Origin: Paenibacillus sp. FSL R5-0623
GTDB taxonomy: Bacteria; Bacillota; Bacilli; Paenibacillales; Paenibacillaceae
Direction: 5' to 3'
Length of the DNA stretch: 64,000 bases
Assembly: GCF_037974265.1 (NCBI RefSeq)
Contig: NZ_CP150233.1
Span: 1,178,001 to 1,242,000, forward strand
Shown here: piece after piece, positions 45,137 to 53,995 of the stretch
How positions within the stretch are numbered: the stretch's first letter is position 1
How the letters are laid out: every line of letters starts with the position of its first letter
Program-made: the position numbers and the translations under genes
Notes under the pieces: model-generated
Told to the model about the DNA's origin: nothing
The model's database searches: none
The model's input: the letters and a program-made list of their open reading frames with translations, nothing else

Positions 45137-45546
45137 CGTATTTAATCCCCCTTGAGTTCCGTTCCTTCGATCACAAATCGACAAATAATTATCTAATACA
45201 TTGATTAATTTCGCAACTGTTGTGCGTGTACGATTAGCTTCATATGTATGGTCCGGAATTCAGGACTTTATTCATATAAGAACAACTTGACGAGCGAGAG
45301 AACAGCAGGCATACAACAAAGACTATTTTTGTACGCCCTTGGTCCTGTTTTGTTCATATATTATTTACAACCCCTTGTCAGATGCTATTATATTGCTAAC
45401 ATTTGGTGGAACAACGGGCTGTTATCCGAATAAGCTCGTACCCATACATGATGAGCATAACTACATGAGTCTTTCGCGTACATCGAGCGATCGCTTGAAT
45501 CGTATTATGCATAAGGCTGACATTTGAACTCAGGAGGCGTTTAGGG
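45137..45546. other. 410-bp gap between divergent genes
   Basis: This holds the upstream regions of the patB-like gene (minus) and the stalk-domain gene (plus). A weak plus-strand promoter candidate is TTGTCA near 45376 with TAACAT 16 bases on. No gene is seen. Confidence 0.4.
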
Positions 45547-46236
45547 ATGAAAAGCAAAAAGTGGTTGATTGCTGCGGGTGTGTTTGGCATGGTGTTAACC
45601 GGATCGGCAGGTGTATATGCAGGTACACAACTGGAGACGATCAAAGCTTATCTGAACCATGGGCTCGCCATCGAAGTGAACGGACAGAAATATACACCGA
45701 CAGGTGACCAGGGCAAAAAGCTTGCGCCAATTACATATCAAGGCAGTACATATCTCCCCGTTCGTTCGATTGCAGATGCGTTGAAAACCGAAGTGAAGTA
45801 TGATTCCCAAAACAATAAAGTAAGCATCGGTTCTTCAAGCTCTTCTGGTGGGTCAACATCCACAGGCAACAGCGGATCGACATCGCCCTCAACAGGTACA
45901 AACACACAGGCTGAAGGCGTGAAGTCCAAGTATCTTCCGGCTGATTTCCCGTTACCGAAGGATGCGAAGGCTACAAGTCTCATTGAGAACATAATGGATG
46001 GGGACAAAAAAGTTGTTCTCACCTACACAACCAAAGAAACGTTGCTAACCGTTGGGACATCCTACAAAGACTACTACCAGACCAAAAACCTGAGCCAAAA
46101 CAATCAGGATATACAGGCAGACGGCTTCAGCATCGTGGGTCGTGAAGATGGCAAATATGCCGTGACGATCACAGGTTCGGTGTCTGCAACCAACAAGGAT
46201 CTGAATGAAATCACCGTAGTGTGGGGCGAAGAGTAA
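45547..46236 (+). CDS. Secreted copper-amine-oxidase-type stalk-domain protein
   Basis: The 229-residue protein has a signal peptide (WLIAAGVFGMVLTGSAGVYAG), then a stalk/Cu_amine_oxidN1-like domain (IEVNGQKYTP...ITYQGSTYLPVRSIADALKTEVKYDSQNNKVSIG). A Ser/Gly/Thr linker (about 98-122) and a C-terminal domain of about 100 residues with no recognised family follow. Such proteins are exported and often bound to the cell wall. The start follows AGGAGGCGTTTAGGG. Confidence 0.85.
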   Translation: MKSKKWLIAAGVFGMVLTGSAGVYAGTQLETIKAYLNHGLAIEVNGQKYTPTGDQGKKLAPITYQGSTYLPVRSIADALKTEVKYDSQNNKVSIGSSSSSGGSTSTGNSGSTSPSTGTNTQAEGVKSKYLPADFPLPKDAKATSLIENIMDGDKKVVLTYTTKETLLTVGTSYKDYYQTKNLSQNNQDIQADGFSIVGREDGKYAVTITGSVSATNKDLNEITVVWGEE

Positions 46237-46255
46237 TCTTTGCTTCTATAAAGTG

Positions 46256-46307
46256 AAAAGCCAAATCCGCCCGTTGAAATCATAACCGATTTCATTGGAC
46301 GGCTTTT
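46256..46307. terminator. Bidirectional terminator
   Basis: AAAAGCC pairs with GGCTTTT, with inner CC/GG and TGAAATC/GATTTCA. It lies between convergent genes. Confidence 0.7.
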
Positions 46308-46364
46308 AGGGTTGAACTCATATCTAATTCTATACTCTGAATTAATAGTCTAAATATTAGTCCG

Positions 46365-48374
46365 TTACAAGTACTCGTTAAACCATCCGGCAATATGCTC
46401 CAGACGGCGTACCCTTAAGTGGGGATGACCTCCACGAGATAATTCGTGGTTGGCACCTGGGAAACGAACAAGACGAGTGGTCTGCTTGCGCCGTTTCAAC
46501 GCAATGTATAATTGTTCTGCCTGTTCAATCGGACACCGCAGATCCTGTTCGCCATGCAAAATGAGCAGCGGAGTACTGACGTTGCCGACATAAGCGAGCG
46601 GGGAATGTTTCCACAGTTTTTCCGTGTCATCCCACGCGTTACCACCAATCTGATCTTCTGTGAAGAAATAGCCAATGTCACTGACGCCGTAGAAAGACAA
46701 CCAGTTGGAGATGGAACGCTGGGTAACAGCGGCCTTGAAACGATCCGTGTGTCCAACAATCCAGTTGGTCATGAATCCGCCATAGCTGCCTCCGGTTACG
46801 CCCAATCTGGATTCATCAATAAACGCATACTGGGACAGGGCATAATCCACGCTCTCCATAAGATCGCGATAATCGCCGCCGCCATAATCTCCGCGACAGG
46901 CGTTTACGAATTGCTGCCCGTATCCGAGCCCTCCGCGTGGATTAATGTACACAACAGCGTAGCCTTGTGCGGCGAGAATCTGGAATTCATGCATAAATGT
47001 AAAACCATACATCATGTGTGGACCGCCATGAATCTCCAGAATGGTCGGGATTTTGACCCCGTCGACCATGCCATGAGGTTTCATGATCCATCCTTGCAAC
47101 CGCAGGCCATCCGAGGAATTAAACCAGAAGGTCTCTGGCGTACTGAGATGGATCTCATCCTCAAGTTGTGGATTGCTGCGGGTGAGCCGAATCGGCTCTA
47201 CTTCGGGATTTTCCGGTTGTTCATACATATAGAGATCGCCAGGATTTCGTGTGTCGGCAACAGCGGCAACGATCTGCCCGTTTTCCAACTCGGCAAATTG
47301 ATAAATCTCCCGTTTGTCAGGCCATATATAGTCGGCACTGCTGCCGTCTCGTGCGAATTTGGCGATGCGGACACTACCATGTATGGTTGCTAGGCACAGG
47401 ATGTAGGAACCATCCCGACTGAATACAGGCCCCGTGGTTGTCAGATGTGATCGCATGTCGCCAACAATGCTGTGATTCAACTGTACATCCCAATCGGTGC
47501 TCAGACATACGAGTTCACCACCTGATATTGGAAGGGTGTACAACTTCACAAGTGTGGCATTTCCATAGGAACGGTCACTGGCGAGCAGTGCAATGGATTG
47601 TCCATCCGGTGCAAAGGCCAGCCGGCTGAACGTATATCCTTCCGGGGTCAACTGCTGCACATCCGATCCGTCTGCCTTGGCAAGATACACATGATTAGTC
47701 AGGGTGTAATCATTATGGTCCTCGCCTTCTTCAGGCATCTGCGCAATCCATGCAATGGATCTTCCGTCCGGTGACCAAGCGTAGTCTCCAACGTCATAAT
47801 GACCTGTAGTTACAGGGAGTGGTTCCACATCGATCGGTGCGAGAGCGAAGAGGTGGGAACGGCGACCGTTCCATAATCCACTGGCATCTGATTTCATGCG
47901 AATCCGGTCTACGACATGTTCTTGCAGCAGTTTAGGTCCATCGTCTATAGGATCTGTATGTTCTGATTCTTCATCTCCGCTCATATCCACGGATGATTTC
48001 ACAAGCAAAGTATGACCATCTGGTGACCAGAGCAGGGAACTGACGCCATGTTTCAGGTGACTGATTTGCTGTGCTTCTCCTCCATCTGATGCGATAATCC
48101 ACACCTGGGATTTCCCATCAACCTCTCTTAAAAAGGCCAATTGAGACCCATCGGGCGACCAGGCAGGGGAATGATCCTTCTCACCAGAGGTAAAGGGTCT
48201 GTCCTTTTGACTTCCCAGATCAAGCAGTCTCAGGTGAGAACAATAACCGTCACGTGCTTCATTCGTTTTCCGGCTTACATATACCAGTTGTCCGCCTTGA
48301 GGAGACGGAGTTGGATCATTAACCCATGTAATCTGATAAAGATCTTCCGATGTTATGCCGCGCTGACTCATCAT
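46365..48374 (-). CDS. S9-family peptidase (acylaminoacyl-peptidase type)
   Basis: The 669-residue protein has an N-terminal beta-propeller of WD/PD40-like repeats (SPDGSQLAFLREV, SPDGHTLLVKS, SPDGRSIAWIA and others) and a C-terminal alpha/beta hydrolase domain. It carries nucleophile Ser in GGSYGGFMT, Asp in GEQDLRCP and His in GANHELS. It cleaves short or N-blocked peptides in the cytoplasm. The start at 48374 follows GGGAGGACAAACA. Confidence 0.93.
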   Translation of the reverse strand: MMSQRGITSEDLYQITWVNDPTPSPQGGQLVYVSRKTNEARDGYCSHLRLLDLGSQKDRPFTSGEKDHSPAWSPDGSQLAFLREVDGKSQVWIIASDGGEAQQISHLKHGVSSLLWSPDGHTLLVKSSVDMSGDEESEHTDPIDDGPKLLQEHVVDRIRMKSDASGLWNGRRSHLFALAPIDVEPLPVTTGHYDVGDYAWSPDGRSIAWIAQMPEEGEDHNDYTLTNHVYLAKADGSDVQQLTPEGYTFSRLAFAPDGQSIALLASDRSYGNATLVKLYTLPISGGELVCLSTDWDVQLNHSIVGDMRSHLTTTGPVFSRDGSYILCLATIHGSVRIAKFARDGSSADYIWPDKREIYQFAELENGQIVAAVADTRNPGDLYMYEQPENPEVEPIRLTRSNPQLEDEIHLSTPETFWFNSSDGLRLQGWIMKPHGMVDGVKIPTILEIHGGPHMMYGFTFMHEFQILAAQGYAVVYINPRGGLGYGQQFVNACRGDYGGGDYRDLMESVDYALSQYAFIDESRLGVTGGSYGGFMTNWIVGHTDRFKAAVTQRSISNWLSFYGVSDIGYFFTEDQIGGNAWDDTEKLWKHSPLAYVGNVSTPLLILHGEQDLRCPIEQAEQLYIALKRRKQTTRLVRFPGANHELSRGGHPHLRVRRLEHIAGWFNEYL

Positions 48375-48767
48375 TGTTTGTCCTCCCACCATGAATTAGA
48401 ATTGGTTAATTTCCTAACCTTTCCATTTATATTAACGGAAAGCTAGAGACAGGACAATATGACTAAGGATGGGAGGGGAGACTTTTATAACAGCGATCAG
48501 AAGGTTGTTCTGTCATCGGAGTGGCAAGTGTAAATATTCTTTGTTCAATTCATATAGGTGTGTTAAAGGATTTGCTCGAAGGATGACGAATCCTAATGTT
48601 GAATAAGCGCAGAAATGACGAAAAATGGTCTTAATTTAATGTTTAATATTGGTGAATTGGGTTTAATGTACAATGCAATTCCTGTTCTACATTCAGGTAT
48701 TTGGTTCATAGCCATTCGTTTATATAGAACTTGTATGATTCAGTCGTAATGAAGGAGGAACGTCACG
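48375..48767. other. 393-bp gap, no gene seen
   Basis: This region is AT-rich and lies upstream of two divergent genes. I see no clear hairpin, repeat or conserved operator in it. Confidence 0.5.
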
Positions 48768-49325
48768 TTGAGCACATCCTATGAGCAGCATGTAGAATAT
48801 CCAAACCGGAAACGAATGGCATGGCTCACGGCAGGGGCGGCACTTTTTGTGGCTGCCGGATTTTTTTTGATTTTTGATAGTTCTTCAGGTACGAATGATT
48901 CCATCCTCTCGGGTGTGATTGGACTTCTTTCCATTTTGTTTTTTGGGCTATGTTTCTGCTACAGTCTGGTAAAGATGATTAAGAAGGAGCCTTCTTTTGT
49001 AATCGATGAGGATGGGTTTGTGGATGCATCTTCTTATACTGCAGGAGGAGCAGTGGCCTGGAAAGACGTTGAGAATATTTTTATGTATGAATTAATGGGA
49101 CAGAAAATGATCGGAGTAAAATTGCGGGACGAGAAAGCCTTTCTGGATCGCCAGAACGGGTTGAAACGTAAATTGATGACGGTCAACAGCAATATGGTCG
49201 ATGCGACCATCAGCGTTGCCCAAAGTAGCCTCACAGTGCCGCTGGATCAATTGTATATCATGATGATGAGCCACTGGAGACATGTGAGTGATAACATGAT
49301 GTATGATTCGTATCATCGTCGTTAG
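48768..49325 (+). CDS. Small two-TM membrane protein (STM3941-like)
   Basis: The 185-residue protein starts at TTG after GAAGGAGGAACGTCACG. Two membrane segments (about 18-36 and 46-66) are followed by a soluble PH-like domain (EPSFVIDEDGFVDASSYTAGGAVAWKDVENIFMYELMGQKMIGVKL). This pattern matches the poorly known STM3941-type family. No function is known. It is followed by an aldo/keto reductase 43 bases on. Confidence 0.75.
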   Translation: MSTSYEQHVEYPNRKRMAWLTAGAALFVAAGFFLIFDSSSGTNDSILSGVIGLLSILFFGLCFCYSLVKMIKKEPSFVIDEDGFVDASSYTAGGAVAWKDVENIFMYELMGQKMIGVKLRDEKAFLDRQNGLKRKLMTVNSNMVDATISVAQSSLTVPLDQLYIMMMSHWRHVSDNMMYDSYHRR

Positions 49326-49368
49326 AGAGATCAGAACGTCCATAAGTCTTCAGAAAGGAGGAATATAG

Positions 49369-50235
49369 ATGATGCATGGTAATCCAACACGCACGATTCT
49401 ACTTCCGGATGGAACTGCCCTGCCTGCGATAGGACAAGGCACATGGAACATGGGAGAGAAGCAATCCAGCCAGCAAGAAGAAGTACGGGCACTGCGTTCT
49501 GGTATTGAACGGGGAATGACTGTGATTGATACGGCGGAGATGTATGCAGAAGGTGGGGCAGAAGTTGTTACGGGAAAGGCCATCTCGGGCCATCGTGATG
49601 AAGTTTTTCTCGTATCCAAAGTATATCCCCATCATGCAGATCGCAAGCAGATGCTTACGGCTTGTGAGCGTAGTCTCACACGTCTTGGTACAGATCGTCT
49701 GGATCTGTATTTGCTTCACTGGCGCGGAGGAGTACCACTCGAAGAGACCGTTGAGGCATTGGAACAATTAAAGCAATCCGGTAAAATACTTCGCTGGGGT
49801 GTATCGAATCTGGATACAAGGGATATGCAGGAATTATGGAGTCTGCCGGAGGGGGCTAAGTGCATGGTGAATCAGGTGCTCTACCATGCAGCTTCGCGTG
49901 GTATTGAACATGATCTGCTTCCCTGGATGCGGGAACGGGGCGTTCCTGTAATGGCGTATTGTCCCCTGGCTCAGGGTGGCAGACTTCGAAGTGAATTGTT
50001 GGAGCATCCCGTCATTCAGGAGATTGCACAGTGTCGAGGAGTTACGACTTCGCAGATCGCATTAGCCTGGGTGATCAGGGATGGAGATGTGCTGGCGATT
50101 CCCAAGGCGGTACAGCTGAATCATGTGGCAGACAATGCAGCAGCAGTGAGTATCGTTTTGACACAAGAGGAACTCACCCGTTTGGATGAGGCATTCCCTG
50201 CACCTAAAGGTAAGGTACCTTTAGATATCGTGTGA
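49369..50235 (+). CDS. Aldo/keto reductase
   Basis: The 288-residue TIM-barrel NADPH enzyme is of the AKR family: GTWNMGEKQSSQQEEVRALRSGIERGMTVIDTAEMYAEG holds the conserved Asp and Tyr. LVSKVYPHHA supplies the Lys, YLLHWRG the His, and the C-terminal IPKAVQ belongs to the cofactor site. It reduces carbonyls; the substrate is unknown. The start follows AGGAGGAATATAG. Confidence 0.93.
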   Translation: MMHGNPTRTILLPDGTALPAIGQGTWNMGEKQSSQQEEVRALRSGIERGMTVIDTAEMYAEGGAEVVTGKAISGHRDEVFLVSKVYPHHADRKQMLTACERSLTRLGTDRLDLYLLHWRGGVPLEETVEALEQLKQSGKILRWGVSNLDTRDMQELWSLPEGAKCMVNQVLYHAASRGIEHDLLPWMRERGVPVMAYCPLAQGGRLRSELLEHPVIQEIAQCRGVTTSQIALAWVIRDGDVLAIPKAVQLNHVADNAAAVSIVLTQEELTRLDEAFPAPKGKVPLDIV

Positions 50236-50267
50236 AATAGATGAAAATACGACTAATAAGTCATGCG

Positions 50268-50296
50268 GAGCAGATCTTTACGATCTGCTCTTTTTT
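50268..50296 (+). terminator. Terminator after the aldo/keto reductase
   Basis: A perfect 9-bp stem GAGCAGATC/GATCTGCTC is followed by six T. Confidence 0.9.
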
Positions 50297-50386
50297 GTGT
50301 CCATGAATCTATACAGACTTACTCCAATAAACAGATAGCCGAAGCTTCCGCAGGACCGAAGCAAAAATAGGTTTTAACAAATGGGC

Positions 50387-50426
50387 TTTACAATACTATT
50401 CCACTAGTGTACTATGTAACTAACAC
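50387..50426 (+). promoter_or_regulatory. Promoter of the second GntR/ABC module
   Basis: -35 TTTACA (50387-50392), a 17-bp spacer and -10 TACTAT (50410-50415). GTGT (50407-50410) and ACAC (50423-50426) form a short dyad over the -10, a candidate GntR operator. Confidence 0.55.
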
Positions 50427-50453
50427 ACCAGTACAGAGAGGAGCGAGAGTTTT

Positions 50454-50840
50454 GTGACTATGGAATTTGATAACAATTTACCAATATATCTGCAGATCAT
50501 GCAGTACATCAAGAGACAGATTGTAACCGGGACACTTCAGGCAGGTGACAAAATTCCTTCGGTTCGTGAACTGGCAGCTGAACTACAGATCAATCCCAAT
50601 ACAGTACAACGGACATTTCAGGAGCTTGAGCGGGAAGAAGTGGTTGAAACCAAACGGGGCTTGGGCAGATACGTGACCAGTGAGGAGCGGAAGATTATGA
50701 CGATCAAAAAAGAGATGGCCGGTGAATTGCTGGAACGCTTTCTGACCGGAATGCAGGAACTGGGGATCGAAGAGCAGGATATCTTATCCATCGTAGCCGA
50801 TGCCGTTGCGGAAGGAAAGGGAGGAACAACGCATGAGTAA
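50454..50840 (+). CDS. GntR-family regulator (YtrA subfamily)
   Basis: The 128-residue protein has a GntR winged helix (IYLQIMQYIKRQIVTGTLQAGDKIPSVRELAAELQINPNTVQRTFQELEREEVV) and a short tail. The start is GTG at 50454, 10 bases after AGGAG; ATG two codons on is possible but further from the site. It overlaps the ATPase gene by eight bases, the same layout as the module at 31.8 kb. It probably represses its own operon. Confidence 0.93.
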   Translation: MTMEFDNNLPIYLQIMQYIKRQIVTGTLQAGDKIPSVRELAAELQINPNTVQRTFQELEREEVVETKRGLGRYVTSEERKIMTIKKEMAGELLERFLTGMQELGIEEQDILSIVADAVAEGKGGTTHE

Positions 50841-51531
50841 CATCCTTGAACTGAACCAGATTAACAAGACATATGGCAGTAAGAAAGCGCTCAGTAATAT
50901 CACATTGGATATTGCTCCTGGACGAATCGTAGGTCTGCTGGGCAGCAACGGCAGTGGCAAAAGTACGCTCATGAAGCTGGTTGCAGGTTTGTTGCATCCG
51001 AGCAGCGGAACGATTCAAGTCACAGGTAAGCCTGTTGGGCTGGAGACGAAGGCGCTGGTTTCATTTATGCCGGATCGCCCATTAACCGAAAAGTGGATGA
51101 GAGTGCGGGATGCGATTGCGTACTATCGCGATTTCTATGCTGATTTTGATGAGGAGAAGGCGCGGGAGATGCTGGACTTCATGAACCTTGTCGAGAGTGA
51201 CAGGGTACGGCATCTGTCAAAAGGTATGAATGAACGACTACAACTAACACTGGCACTCTCTCGTAAGGCTCGTCTGTATTTGCTGGATGAACCGATTGGC
51301 GGAGTAGATCCGGTTGCGCGCGGCAAGATTCTGGATGCGATCGTCAAATTCTATGATGAAGACAGCAGTCTTATCATCTCCACGCATCTTGTGAATGATA
51401 TCGAACGGATTTTTGATGAAGTTGTCTTTATTCGCGAGGGCGAGCTGGTGATGAGGGAAGAAGTGGAAACGCTCCGTCTGAAATATGGGAAAAGTGTGGA
51501 TGAGATGTTCAAGGAGGTCTATGCGGAATGA
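50833..51531 (+). CDS. ABC transporter ATPase (GntR-linked)
   Basis: The 232-residue protein has Walker A GSNGSGKST, signature LSKGMNERL, Walker B LYLLDEPIGGVDP and switch His in IISTHLVND. It resembles YtrB/BcrA-type ATPases. The ATG after AGGGAGGAACAACGC was chosen. It ends in an ATGA overlap with the permease gene, so the three genes form a tight unit. Confidence 0.92.
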   Translation: MSNILELNQINKTYGSKKALSNITLDIAPGRIVGLLGSNGSGKSTLMKLVAGLLHPSSGTIQVTGKPVGLETKALVSFMPDRPLTEKWMRVRDAIAYYRDFYADFDEEKAREMLDFMNLVESDRVRHLSKGMNERLQLTLALSRKARLYLLDEPIGGVDPVARGKILDAIVKFYDEDSSLIISTHLVNDIERIFDEVVFIREGELVMREEVETLRLKYGKSVDEMFKEVYAE

Positions 51532-52268
51532 TGACATTATTGAAGTATGACTTTAGAAGGAATTGGAATACACTGCTTGCTGGGCTGGTTATTTTGATTA
51601 TTGCGCAAGTGGCGCTTTCCCTTTTCATGTCTGAGGTCGCAGGGGTTGTGCTTGGCATTATGGGTTATGTTGGGGTAGGTGTGGCTATTTATGTGAAAAT
51701 GATCAAAACATACACGTCCAATATCCGCTCTTATAATCGCCGTCTTTTACCCGTAACGGGCCTATCCCATGTCTTGTCTCCTTTGATCTTTGGAGCTCTT
51801 TGCGGGTTGGGATTAGTTATTATATTTACAACTCATGCCTACATCTATATCTCAATGAAACTCCGAATGAACATGGTTACCAATATTGATCTTTCGGGTC
51901 TGCATGTTTCGGATTATATTAGTTTGTTGCTGTTTATCGCTTGGGTTATAGTATTTATGACCGTCATCATCTTCCTTTCGATCTCGATTGCGGGCAGCTT
52001 CCGTTGGAGAACCGGACCATGGATCGGAATCGTTGCATTCTTAGTCCTCGTTAATCTGATTGGCTGGTTGGAGAATATGATTATGACAGGGCGCTTCAGT
52101 CCAAATGAGATGTTCCGTTACACCGAAGAAAGTACAGGTATTGCAATCACAGCCAATGGCGTATTATGGTCGGACGGCATGTGGGGAAGCACTATATTTG
52201 AAGTAATCGTAGCAGTTATCTTGGTGTGGGCCACCATTTATCTGAACAACAAAAAAGTTGAAGTCTGA
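51528..52268 (+). CDS. ABC-2-type permease
   Basis: The 246-residue protein has about six membrane segments (for instance TLLAGLVILIIAQVALSLF, GIMGYVGVGVAIYV and a C-terminal IFEVIVAVILVWATIYLN). It has no soluble domain, unlike the permease of the 33-kb module. It is coupled to the ATPase gene. It probably exports lipids, peptides or antibiotics; no specificity is visible. Confidence 0.88.
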   Translation: MMTLLKYDFRRNWNTLLAGLVILIIAQVALSLFMSEVAGVVLGIMGYVGVGVAIYVKMIKTYTSNIRSYNRRLLPVTGLSHVLSPLIFGALCGLGLVIIFTTHAYIYISMKLRMNMVTNIDLSGLHVSDYISLLLFIAWVIVFMTVIIFLSISIAGSFRWRTGPWIGIVAFLVLVNLIGWLENMIMTGRFSPNEMFRYTEESTGIAITANGVLWSDGMWGSTIFEVIVAVILVWATIYLNNKKVEV

Positions 52269-52292
52269 TGACAGGATAACTTGAACGTGATG

Positions 52293-52320
52293 CGAGCAAC
52301 CAGGGTTGCTCGTTTTTTTT
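52293..52320 (+). terminator. Terminator of the second GntR/ABC module
   Basis: CGAGCAACC/GGTTGCTCG, a 9-bp perfect stem with a two-base apex, is followed by eight T. Confidence 0.9.
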
Positions 52321-52451
52321 ACATCCAGTGATGATCCAATTTTTGAATCCAACCCCATTAATTATACGTAAATATAGATATAATGTGTGTACAATGTGAG
52401 ACTAGGTTAAAGAGAACGAAAGGGGATATGTAAGGGAAAGGAGAACGTATT

Positions 52452-52955
52452 ATGGAACTATACTTCAGGGATAATTTTTTTAACGCGGGTTACACCGAGA
52501 TAATGAATCTGAATCAGGAACAGGCAGGACATCTGGATTTGAAAAGTGTCTTTGGTTCTTCGCTCGATGTATCGGATAACTCGGGATTGGTCTGTAGCGG
52601 CAAATTCCGCATGTTAACCAATCGTTGGGATATCACTGCAGCCGATGGGAGACATTTGGGAGTATTGCGAGCGAGGTTTAGTTTCTTCAGCAAAAAGTAT
52701 GAGTATGATGCAGGATCGCGCGGTACGTACGATGTGTCTGCTCCGGCATTTTCGCAGGAATATGACATAAGTGGAAGTGGTGGCCGCATCGTGGCCAGTT
52801 TTCGTCGCACCAGCGGCTGGTTTAGTTCAGGGGCATTTGTATTAGATAACCAGTCGGAACAACTGGACACGTATGAATTAATTGCAGTGGTCATGGGCGT
52901 GCATGCGATTAATAAAAGACGGAACTCGGCTGCCAGCAGTGGTGGAGCAACGTAA
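52452..52955 (+). CDS. LURP-one/Tubby-like small protein (YxjI-like)
   Basis: The 167-residue protein begins MELYFRDNFFNAGYTEIMN. It has repeated beta-strand pairs (FRMLTNRWDITAADGRHLGVLRARFSFFSKKYEYDAGSRG) followed by a C-terminal hydrophobic helix (TYELIAVVMGVHAINKRR). This is the layout of LOR/Tubby-C-like proteins such as YxjI. Their role is poorly known, perhaps membrane or lipid contact. The start follows AAAGGAGAACGTATT. Confidence 0.75.
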   Translation: MELYFRDNFFNAGYTEIMNLNQEQAGHLDLKSVFGSSLDVSDNSGLVCSGKFRMLTNRWDITAADGRHLGVLRARFSFFSKKYEYDAGSRGTYDVSAPAFSQEYDISGSGGRIVASFRRTSGWFSSGAFVLDNQSEQLDTYELIAVVMGVHAINKRRNSAASSGGAT

Positions 52956-53020
52956 ATGGAACGAATAGAGTTACTTCCGCTGATAAGTTTACGACATTTT
53001 TACGAGCAAGCAAGTATCGC

Positions 53021-53056
53021 AAAAAAGGTTTGGATGAGATGATCCAGACCTTTTTT
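53021..53056. terminator. Bidirectional terminator
   Basis: AAAAAAGGT-TGGAT pairs with ATCCA-ACCTTTTTT around GAGATG. It separates the Tubby-like gene from the convergent WYL gene. Confidence 0.85.
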
Positions 53057-53110
53057 CGTATATGGATTTGGTTTTGAGCGATGGGTTATGGTTAGCCCAA
53101 TCTTACAAAA

Positions 53111-53995
53111 TCATTGACCATCGGCTTTCGCAAGAGGTTTTTCCTCACGTTGGCGGTGCTGGGCTTCAGTGGAGTGTTCGGAATGCGTATCAGGATCTTT
53201 TTCCTCATAACGTGCCAGTGCCTTCGCAGCTGTTTCGGACATTCGCTCCCGCAGTACCGTGTGGTCAGCGATTCGAACCCGTTTGCCGAGAAAACGCATT
53301 TTGGATAAGACGTAATCCATCTCATTGCGCGGAACGGTCAGCTCGATCCGATATGCCTGCTTGGCTTCCAGGTACTCGACCTGTTTCTCAAAGCAGGAGA
53401 AGGCATAAAGGATTCGGGACAGCTCCTGATTGAACTCGGGCAGTACCTCGATGGTGATGGTCGTTTTACGCTTCTCCGTTATCGCAGCAATTCGGGCAGT
53501 GTAACCCGAAGCGGTATCTGGTTCAACCGGCTGGGCTTCCACGGTAACGATGCTGTGCAGTTTGGTGGACATGAGTTTGTCGAAGCGAGGAGCATACCAG
53601 AGCACGTACCATTCTTTTTTGACCATGGAGTACTCCAGTTTATACGGGAAGCCGAATTCATCTTGGCTTGTGCGTCCATTGCGGACGCGACCGATCAGCC
53701 GAAATCCCTGGTGATGAAGAATGATTAGCCGTAACTGTCGAAGTAGTGGGTGAGAGACACTGTTTTCTTCGCTTTTGGCTTTTTCGGTCAGGTAATCCTG
53801 AAGGTTCAGGTCCTGCTCATCATTCAGCATGTTGTGCATTTTATCCAACGTTACAGGGCTCAGCGCTTCTCTCGCAGCAGGGTGTTTCAGCATCATGCGA
53901 AGCCAGGCTCGTTCCTGTGAGGTCCAGGTGAACAGTCCGGTTTCATTCAGTCGTGTCATCATCTGGTAATTGAACATCTTCTCGAACAGGTTCAT
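53111..53995 (-). CDS. WYL-domain protein (second of pair)
   Basis: The 294-residue protein has a helical N-terminal part without a clear helix-turn-helix, then a WYL domain (LIILHHQGFRLIGRVRNGRTSQDEFGFPYKLEYSMVKKEWYVLWYAPR). A C-terminal WCX-like region (TTITIEVLPEFNQELSRILYAF) and a charged tail follow. WYL domains bind nucleic acid or nucleotide ligands and control defence and repair genes. ATG 53995 was chosen; TTG at 54007 is too near AGGAG. It overlaps the upstream WYL gene by 53 bases. It may form a hetero-oligomer with it. Confidence 0.85.
   Translation of the reverse strand: MNLFEKMFNYQMMTRLNETGLFTWTSQERAWLRMMLKHPAAREALSPVTLDKMHNMLNDEQDLNLQDYLTEKAKSEENSVSHPLLRQLRLIILHHQGFRLIGRVRNGRTSQDEFGFPYKLEYSMVKKEWYVLWYAPRFDKLMSTKLHSIVTVEAQPVEPDTASGYTARIAAITEKRKTTITIEVLPEFNQELSRILYAFSCFEKQVEYLEAKQAYRIELTVPRNEMDYVLSKMRFLGKRVRIADHTVLRERMSETAAKALARYEEKDPDTHSEHSTEAQHRQREEKPLAKADGQ

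Noticed and set aside
46512..47393. 293-codon frame opposite the S9 peptidase
   Set aside because: It is antisense to conserved propeller and hydrolase motifs and lacks translation signals.
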